The notes beneath the pieces are model-generated. The model did no database searches and had not been told where the DNA came from. It saw only the letters and a program-made list of their open reading frames with translations. Below, piece after piece: positions 58,688 to 64,000 of a stretch of DNA of 64,000 nucleotides. Location of the stretch: NCBI RefSeq assembly GCF_022448905.1, contig NZ_JAKVCW010000007.1:164653-228652 (forward strand), written 5' to 3'. Each line of letters starts with the position of its first letter. The first letter of the stretch is position 1. Position numbers and translations under genes: made by a program. The DNA comes from Shimia sp. (lineage in GTDB: Bacteria > Pseudomonadota > Alphaproteobacteria > Rhodobacterales > Rhodobacteraceae).

Positions 58688-59427
58688 GCAGCGGACTTTC
58701 CACAGACATGAGGCGTGCTTGCACAGGCCTCACACATTTGCCGCGCTCGAAACTGATTTTCGGACGTTAGCACCGTCTCAGTTGGGCCGTGCGCAACAAG
58801 CTCACGGGCCAACATCAGAGTCTCGGGGAAGTGGGATCTCACGGTGGTGTCGTCGTGCAAAACCGCAAGAACCGTTCGGCCTTCTCCGTGCCAACGTTCG
58901 ATGATGCCAATCAAGTCTGCCATTGTTTTCATATCAATAGCGGAAAAAGGTTCGTCTAAGAGCACCAGCTCTGCGTCCTGTAAAAGCAGACGCGCAAACA
59001 GGGCTCTTTGAATTTGTCCGCCGGAGAGAGAGCCAATGGCTCGGCTTTCAAACCCACGCAGTCCAACCGCGGCGATAGCTTGCTCAACCCGGCCACGCAT
59101 CTTTCGGCCAACCTGGCCAAAAGCACCAATCTCACGCCACAGGCCCATCGCAACCAGATCCAACACCGAAATTGGAAAACTCCGGTCGATTTCAGATTGC
59201 TGCGGCAAATAGGCGATGTCATCCGCGCGCAAATTGGACACCTCGATATGCCCCTCAATCGGCGACAACGATCCAGTCAAGCCTTTCAGGAGTGTGGATT
59301 TTCCAGCGCCATTGGGACCAACGATGGCCGTCAAACTGCCTTGTTTGATCTCAGTATCAAGTTGCTGAACTGCAGGCAGGCGTTCATAGCCAAGTGTTAG
59401 GTTTTTGAAAGCAACCGACGTACTCAT
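58684..59427 (-). CDS. znuC: Zinc ABC transporter ATP-binding protein ZnuC
   Basis: 247 residues from the ATG at 59427. Walker A GPNGAGKST, signature LSGGQIQRALFARLL, Walker B ELVLLDEPF and switch His in VLHDD. A C-terminal CEACASTPHVCGKSAA segment has three Cys and one His, possibly binding metal. Start overlaps the small membrane ORF upstream (ATGA). Confidence 0.95.
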   Translation of the reverse strand: MSTSVAFKNLTLGYERLPAVQQLDTEIKQGSLTAIVGPNGAGKSTLLKGLTGSLSPIEGHIEVSNLRADDIAYLPQQSEIDRSFPISVLDLVAMGLWREIGAFGQVGRKMRGRVEQAIAAVGLRGFESRAIGSLSGGQIQRALFARLLLQDAELVLLDEPFSAIDMKTMADLIGIIERWHGEGRTVLAVLHDDTTVRSHFPETLMLARELVAHGPTETVLTSENQFRARQMCEACASTPHVCGKSAA

Positions 59428-59552
59428 AATGCCCCCGGCGTGGTGGTGGCCCAGAAGAACCCCAGCCATAGCGCGACAATCACCGCTGCTGCGACGAGCA
59501 GTCGGGGGAGGACACCAACAAGCAGGATGCGCTGGATTTCAGCTTTCTCCAT
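59424..59552 (-). CDS. Small single-helix membrane protein between zur and znuC
   Basis: 42 residues: a short amphipathic start MEKAEIQRILLVG, a transmembrane helix of about 20 residues rich in A/V/L (AAAVIVALWLGFFWA) and TTTPGAL at the end. Its ATG shares one base with the zur stop (TGATG) and its stop overlaps the znuC ATG (ATGA), so it is positioned for coupled translation in the zinc operon. No family recognised. Confidence 0.7.
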   Translation of the reverse strand: MEKAEIQRILLVGVLPRLLVAAAVIVALWLGFFWATTTPGAL

Positions 59553-59953
59553 CAGATACCGTCCTCTGTTTCCTTGCAGTCAGCACATAATCCGTGGACC
59601 TCAATCACGTGGTGATCCGCCGTAAAGCCGGCCTCGCCCAATGCAGAGGAAAGGTGCGAGAACACGGCCGGTGCATCGCGCTCATCTACGGATCCGCAAT
59701 CGCCACAGATCGACATGATCGACGGATGATGATGACCATCATCGGAGCAAGCAACATAGGCATTGAGAGACTCAATCCTATGCACACTGCCTTTTTCCGT
59801 CAGAGACTTGAGTGCACGGTACACAGTGGTAGGGGCCATTTTCGGGCTTTCAGACCGCAACTCCTCCAGAACACCGTAAGCAGAAACGGGCTGATCACGT
59901 TGGCGAATGATCCCCAGCACTTTCTCTGCCCAAGTTTCATTTTTCTTACTCAC
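59552..59953 (-). CDS. zur: Zinc uptake regulator Zur (Fur family)
   Basis: 133 residues. Winged helix with SAYGVLEELRSESPKMAPTTVYRAL, then the metal region CSDDGHHHPSIM, SICGDCGSVDE and a second CxxC in LCADCKE for structural zinc. Represses zinc genes when Zn is adequate. First gene of the operon into znuCBA and the COG0523 genes; a Zur box 31 bases upstream implies autoregulation. Confidence 0.95.
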   Translation of the reverse strand: MSKKNETWAEKVLGIIRQRDQPVSAYGVLEELRSESPKMAPTTVYRALKSLTEKGSVHRIESLNAYVACSDDGHHHPSIMSICGDCGSVDERDAPAVFSHLSSALGEAGFTADHHVIEVHGLCADCKETEDGI

Positions 59954-59983
59954 AGGCGGACCCTCAATAGACTCGCACCTGAT

Positions 59984-60000
59984 ATGTTATGTTATAACGT
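59984..60000 (-). promoter_or_regulatory. Zur box upstream of zur-znu operon
   Basis: ATGTTAT-GTT-ATAACGT: same 17-bp plan as the box at 50181, one arm mismatch. Confidence 0.85.
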
Positions 60001-60304
60001 AATGCAAATAAATTTCGTTCACCTTAGCTTTCACTCCTCACAGCAAAAACCATCAAGCATGCATTCTGACGGTTGCTGCGATCTGCTTTGCGGACATTCG
60101 ATTGCGGGAAACAAAGTGTCAGCTTTGGGCCGAGAGGGCATCAAGCGCTGCGTTGTAAACTGGCACTTCGCGTCAAAATCGGCATGCCCAAATTTATTTG
60201 GTGCTCTGTAAAATGGAGGCCGAATGCAACGCTTACGTAGGTTTGACCTCTCCGGTGAGTTCGCGCCATGATACTTTGATCGCAAGAATGAAGGAGCATC
60301 GCAC
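60001..60304. other. Intergenic region, no gene seen
   Basis: No open frame with a ribosome-binding site or family resemblance. Ends with a good GAAGGAG site for the small gene at 60305. Confidence 0.5.
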
Positions 60305-60496
60305 ATGAATGAGACTAGACGAGCCGCCATTGATACAGCCAGCGACGCCAGCTTGCGTACCTCAATCGCGGAAATGAACGTAATTCAGTCACAAGTTTTT
60401 GCACGCCGAGAGGTCTTTATGATGCTTTGCGGCTCTGCGTTTACTCTGGGGATGAGTACGCTTGTTAAGTGGCTGATTGATCTGGGTTTGTTGTGA
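60305..60496 (+). CDS. Small membrane protein
   Basis: 63 residues with GAAGGAG eight bases before the ATG. A polar N-terminal half (MNETRRAAIDTASDASLRTS) is followed by one hydrophobic helix from about residue 37 to the C-terminus (FMMLCGSAFTLGMSTLVKWL). No family recognised. It stands alone between the zinc operon and the gene-poor island end. Confidence 0.6.
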   Translation: MNETRRAAIDTASDASLRTSIAEMNVIQSQVFARREVFMMLCGSAFTLGMSTLVKWLIDLGLL

Positions 60497-61824
60497 AAGA
60501 GGCAGAGGGCAGTATCGCAAAGGGCAAACACGTCGGTGGGAGTCATCATAGGCTGTCCGCACCATTCGGCTGTAGGATTTCCATCTTTGTGTGAGCGGCA
60601 TCGGACTTTAGCGAAGAGCGCAATAAGAGCGATGGCATCCTTTGGGCGAATGGTTACTAGGAATGGCTCAGCGGAATTATGGCGCTGGGTCCCTATATGA
60701 CTTGTCTGACGTTGACATTTGTTTACCTAATCCGCGTCGGATGTTTACATGAGTAATCTAGTTGGAAACATGTGGGCCTCGAATTTGCGCCAATACCACC
60801 GAATTTCGCCGATTTCCGGTGGGCAATGTTGTCCCCATGTTGTCCTAATGTTCACATGAGAACCTAGAACTTAGATTTTTGGGGCAAAATGTAAACGTTG
60901 GGTTCGCAAAAAGCCCAATAAAACGAGGACAACCGCGTTTGACAAGTTGTCGGTTATCAGAACTTCGATGATTCAATTTCATTGGAAGTGGCAATCGAAT
61001 AGATACCTCTCGGACTAAATCGCACTGCGCGAAGCACATTGCGGTGCCTGGCTGGCTTGGGCGTAGCAGAACTGTTAGATGTTTACGCCGCACGATCGTG
61101 CTCTGAGCGGCGGACCAATTCTATCGAGTTGGTAACTTTCCAACCGAGAGATCAGATTATTACCATTCGTCCATAGGAGCCTTAAGGAACGAAGAAATGG
61201 ACACATTGAATACCCAACGCTAGGGGCAAGCCTCCGTCCAATGTCCGGGCTTTTGGTGTATTCGCTGGTCTAGACTGCACGCCCCATCGAACATTTTTGG
61301 ACGGCCAGCGTGACGGAGTCCTAGGAAAAATTCGAATACTTAAAGGGGATGGGTTCTGGCGTCATAGCGTAACTGAGTTGAATGCTCCCATTCAAGCCAG
61401 TCCGTGGCAGCTGACATCACACTGAAAAGAAAATCGTCTCCTCCGGCCGCATTTCTAGACCGACTTGCTATAATCATTCATGAGTGGTGACAAAGAAAAG
61501 AAAGCGAGCATGAAGGATTGGACTAGCCCGATTTTCGAAAGTGGTGCAGAGGGGCGTTCTCTGCATCAACGTTTGAGGCTGGAGCTCCGCAAAAAGCTTC
61601 TCACGTATTGATCCTCCCCCACTGAAGTGGTCCGCCCGTATAGTTAGGAAACCCCGGTCAACAACCAACTTCAAACGGCCGAACTTTCTGTGCGCTTGGA
61701 TTTAGGAAGTGCATATCAGAAGAAATTCGTAGGCTCATTGCTTTAGTCATGAACACACGTGAAGTCGATATATTACAAACAGTTATCACACGCTCCAAGA
61801 ACGATCCAACAAAGGAAACCTTAA
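60497..61824. other. Gene-poor, AT-richer island segment
   Basis: About 1.3 kb without a supportable gene on either strand. Only short frames without ribosome-binding sites (for example 61474-61674 minus) are found. It probably contains decayed element sequence. Confidence 0.55.
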
Positions 61825-62556
61825 ATGCAAAACGTGATTGGCTACATCCGCGTTTCTACCCGACGACAGGCCGAGGAAAACGAGAGCTTAGATGAGCAGG
61901 CTTACTCTGTGCGGGAATTTTGCGAGGAAAAGAACCTTAAGTTGATATCAATCGAAGAAGATGACTGCACGGCTGGAGGTGCTCGAGCGCACTTAAACCG
62001 TCCTGGGCTATCTACAGCGCTCCGGCTCGCAAAAGAGACAAAAGCGGGATTAGTTGTGCCACGTGTGGATCGATTGGCGCGCCATCCTGCTATCTTGGAT
62101 GAATTATTTGAGAGCGAAATCAGCGTTTGGTCTGTGACAGAAGGGCGTCGTATCGGTCGAAAGCATCTTGTACAGCAGATAAAAAAGGCGCAGATTCAGT
62201 GGGCTGGAATTAAACGACATTCCCTTTTTGGGGCTTGTCAGTCAAAGCGTTCCGGCAAGAAATTGGGAAACCGCAAAAATCTTGCGTCAGCGCAACGGAA
62301 AGGAGCGATCTCCAATGTGATGCGTTCAGACTGCAAAATCCGCGAACTAGCGGATTTTATCTCAAAGGCCACCGATTGGAACAAACTCACGCTACGAAAA
62401 AAAGTGAACCTACTGAATGAATGCGGTCCTCTCAATCTAATCAGTGAAGCGCGAAATGAACGCCGGCCATGGACCCCAGGCAGCTTACGAAAGCCTTTAA
62501 AGCGGGCAGAAGAAATCTTAAAATCCGAAGCACAATCTGACACTGAGATTATTTAG
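61825..62556 (+). CDS. Serine recombinase (resolvase family)
   Basis: 243 residues. Catalytic domain with YIRVSTRRQAEEN (Ser at residue 11) and VVPRVDRLARHPAIL (the conserved Arg residues); a DNA-binding C-terminal half rich in Lys/Arg (GRRIGRKHLVQQIKKAQ). It is shorter than large phage integrases and fits the resolvase/invertase or YneB-like groups. AAAGGAAAC precedes the ATG. Located near the right island end, so may be an accessory mobility gene. Confidence 0.85.
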   Translation: MQNVIGYIRVSTRRQAEENESLDEQAYSVREFCEEKNLKLISIEEDDCTAGGARAHLNRPGLSTALRLAKETKAGLVVPRVDRLARHPAILDELFESEISVWSVTEGRRIGRKHLVQQIKKAQIQWAGIKRHSLFGACQSKRSGKKLGNRKNLASAQRKGAISNVMRSDCKIRELADFISKATDWNKLTLRKKVNLLNECGPLNLISEARNERRPWTPGSLRKPLKRAEEILKSEAQSDTEII

Positions 62557-62675
62557 TGCGGAGTTGATACTGATGCTTAGCCCTGCCGAGCTTAAAGGGA
62601 GTCCCGCGGAAGCTGCAAGCTGAGAACTTTCTATGTGGAGAACGGCCTAAAAACTGGATTTCTAGTGCTAGTTTA

Positions 62676-62711
62676 GCTATACAAAATGCTATACAAATTG
62701 CGATACACAAA
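62676..62711 (+). repeat. Arm-type integrase sites, right end (3 x 12 bp)
   Basis: Units GCTATACAAAAT, then GCTATACAAATT, then GCGATACACAAA with TACA every 12 bases; same orientation and unit as at 40175-40210. They end 56 bases before the right core repeat. Confidence 0.75.
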
Positions 62712-62767
62712 AAATAAAGCTCAATTATTACATGCCATTAGACGTTAAAAACGAGAAACCTGGAGGA

Positions 62768-62781
62768 CTTCGTCTCCGCCA
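62768..62781 (+). repeat. attR core (copy of tRNA-Ser 3' end)
   Basis: CTTCGTCTCCGCCA, identical to 40070-40083. The bases before it do not continue the tRNA T arm, so only 14 bases were duplicated. Confidence 0.78.
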
Positions 62782-62906
62782 CCCTACTATTTCGCTCGAT
62801 CTAGTCGGATCGCATCACTCGACCTTTTTCAAATGTTTTCATAACACTAGGCACTCTTTCAATTTCTATTGGATTTCTTTCGATAGTGACCGTATCGTTT
62901 CATTGA

Positions 62907-62930
62907 GTGGTATGAAATGTGGTATGTTGA
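62907..62930 (+). repeat. Two 12-bp direct repeats before the second integrase
   Basis: GTGGTATGAAAT followed by GTGGTATGTTGA, ending at the integrase ATG. Possibly arm or regulatory sites of that integrase. Confidence 0.5.
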
Positions 62931-63956
62931 ATGGCGCTTTCAGGAAAGCTGACGAAAAAGCTGGTCGAGAATCTCGGCGCTGGGCGGCATGGCGATGGCA
63001 ACGGCTTGTACCTGGTCGTTGACCCTTCGGGCGCGAGACGCTGGATTGTACGGGTGGTGGTCAAAGGGCAGAAGAATAAGAAGGGAGCGCCACTTAGGAC
63101 TGACTTTGGATTGGGGGGCGCGGATATTGTCACGCTGAACCAAGCACGAGAGCGCGCGTTGGAGTATCGACGCATGGCTAAACAGGGGCTTAACCCTCGT
63201 TTCAATGGACGACAGGAAGTGCCGACTTTTGAAGAGGTGGCGCAACAGGTCCATATTGATCGCATGCCGACCTGGAAGAACGCCAAACATGGGGCGCAGT
63301 GGATTAACACCCTACGCGACTATGCCTTTCCAAAAATTGGGCGCATGCCTGTCGACAGCATTGATCAACCCGAAGTGATGATGTGCCTGTCACCGATATG
63401 GACCGACAAGCATGAAACAGCACGACGTTTGTCGCAGCGGATAAAGATTGTGTTGGATGTGGCAAAGTCGAGAGGGTTTCGGTCTGGTGAGAACCCCGTG
63501 ACTGCCATCAAAGATGCGCAAGTATTGCCTAAGGTGAAAGCTAAACCAAAGCACCATATGGCAATGCGCTGGCAAGACGTGCCTGACTTCTATGCCATTC
63601 TAAAGACCAAGAATGCTATGTCTGCCAAGGCCTTAATGTTCACTTGCCTAACAGGATCAAGAACCGGTGAAGTTTTGGGGCTACGGTGGGCCGAGTTGGA
63701 TTTTGAACAGCGCCTTTGGATCTGCCCCGCAGAGCGGATGAAAACAGGAGAGGAACACCGCGTCCCGCTGACAGTTGAGATCCTGGCCATCATAGAGCCG
63801 CTAAAGGTCATGCAATCCGAATTTGTATTTGAGGGTCAGAAACGCCATCAACCGCTTTCTAATATGTCGATGCTAATGCTTTTGCGTCGCATGAAGGTCG
63901 AGGGGGTAACCGTGCATGGGTTTCGGTCCACATTCCGCGACTGGGCGAAGGAATGA
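62931..63956 (+). pseudogene. P4-type tyrosine integrase, C-terminally truncated
   Basis: 341 codons, about 60 short of the usual length. The DUF4102-type N-terminus (LTKKLVENLGAGRHGDGNGL, LGGADIVTLNQARERA), core-binding region and catalytic TGSRTGEVLGLRW and HGFRSTFRDW (first Arg and HxxR) are present. A TGA follows RDWAKE, before the second His and Tyr nucleophile, and no continuation in another frame is seen within the remaining 44 bases. Probably inactive. It lies right after attR and so belongs to a neighbouring element. Confidence 0.75.
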
Positions 63957-64000
63957 GGGCAGATAACGGTGGTATTGGGATTTCCAAGCGAAAGCTTGAT

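Noticed and set aside
58684..58740. Cys/His cluster at the ZnuC C-terminus as a separate metal sensor
   Set aside because: Three Cys and one His in a tail are suggestive but too little to claim a site; noted in the gene entry only.
61600..61640. CCACTGAAGTGGTCCGCCC, resembling the end of an insertion sequence
   Set aside because: No matching inverted end or transposase frame was found nearby.

Overview
The window looks like a chromosome segment of a marine Rhodobacterales bacterium of the Roseobacter group. Supporting signs are the gene content (an aa3 oxidase subunit IV miniprotein, ETF-ubiquinone oxidoreductase, an RpoE-ChrR system with its lipid/photo-oxidation cluster, DmdC-like acyl-CoA dehydrogenase, Zur/COG0523 genes), the GC-rich codon use and the preference for ATGA/TGATG gene overlaps. 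No species can be named from the sequence alone.

Region 1 (1-36.9 kb) is ordinary core chromosome: a LysR regulator (5' cut) and EamA exporter; a tRNA-modifying methyltransferase; polyprenyl diphosphate synthase; a TPR lipoprotein-like secreted protein next to ETF-QO; greA; a molybdenum cofactor operon (fdhD-mobA-mobB-moeA); azlCD; metabolic genes (MBL hydrolase, acyl-CoA dehydrogenase, Sua5/YrdC, YqgE); an RND efflux pump with adaptor; a UDG-phosphoesterase-moaB operon; and a pyrB-(small membrane ORFs)-pyrC-like-plsY operon whose dihydroorotase-like protein has lost catalytic ligands. A ~45-bp repeat occurs twice, at 1.9 and 13.8 kb.

Region 2 (32-39.8 kb) is the RpoE/ChrR stress locus: ECF sigma factor and cupin anti-sigma factor, and divergent operons encoding a flavin amine-oxidase-like enzyme, GPH/MFS transporter, DUF3833, DUF1365 and an SDR. 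Three matching ECF-type promoters (TGAWCC-N16-CGTA) can be read from the sequence. ChrR has lost its N-terminal zinc ligands, and a COG0523 GTPase with a Zur-box-like site lies inside this locus.

Region 3 (40.07-62.78 kb) is, I propose, a 22.7-kb genomic island in tRNA-Ser(GCT). A 14-bp copy of the tRNA 3' end is found at 62768-62781, the tyrosine integrase lies beside the tRNA, and triplets of a 12-bp direct repeat (arm-type sites) sit just inside each end. The cargo is four operons in two convergent pairs. The first pair is controlled by two cobalamin riboswitches: nrdHIEF plus a MazG-like hydrolase (B12-independent ribonucleotide reductase) and gbcAB (oxygen-dependent glycine betaine demethylase). 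The second pair is preceded by 17-bp Zur boxes: cobW-DUF1007-nicO-hisI and zur-orf42-znuC-znuB-znuA-cobW-cobW-DUF1826. The island thus reads as a transferable response to B12 and zinc scarcity. A gene-poor, lower-GC end holds a small membrane ORF and a serine recombinase.

Region 4 (62.8-64 kb) begins with the right attachment copy, followed by a second, apparently truncated P4-type integrase with its own 12-bp repeats, suggesting a tandem or older element at the same site.
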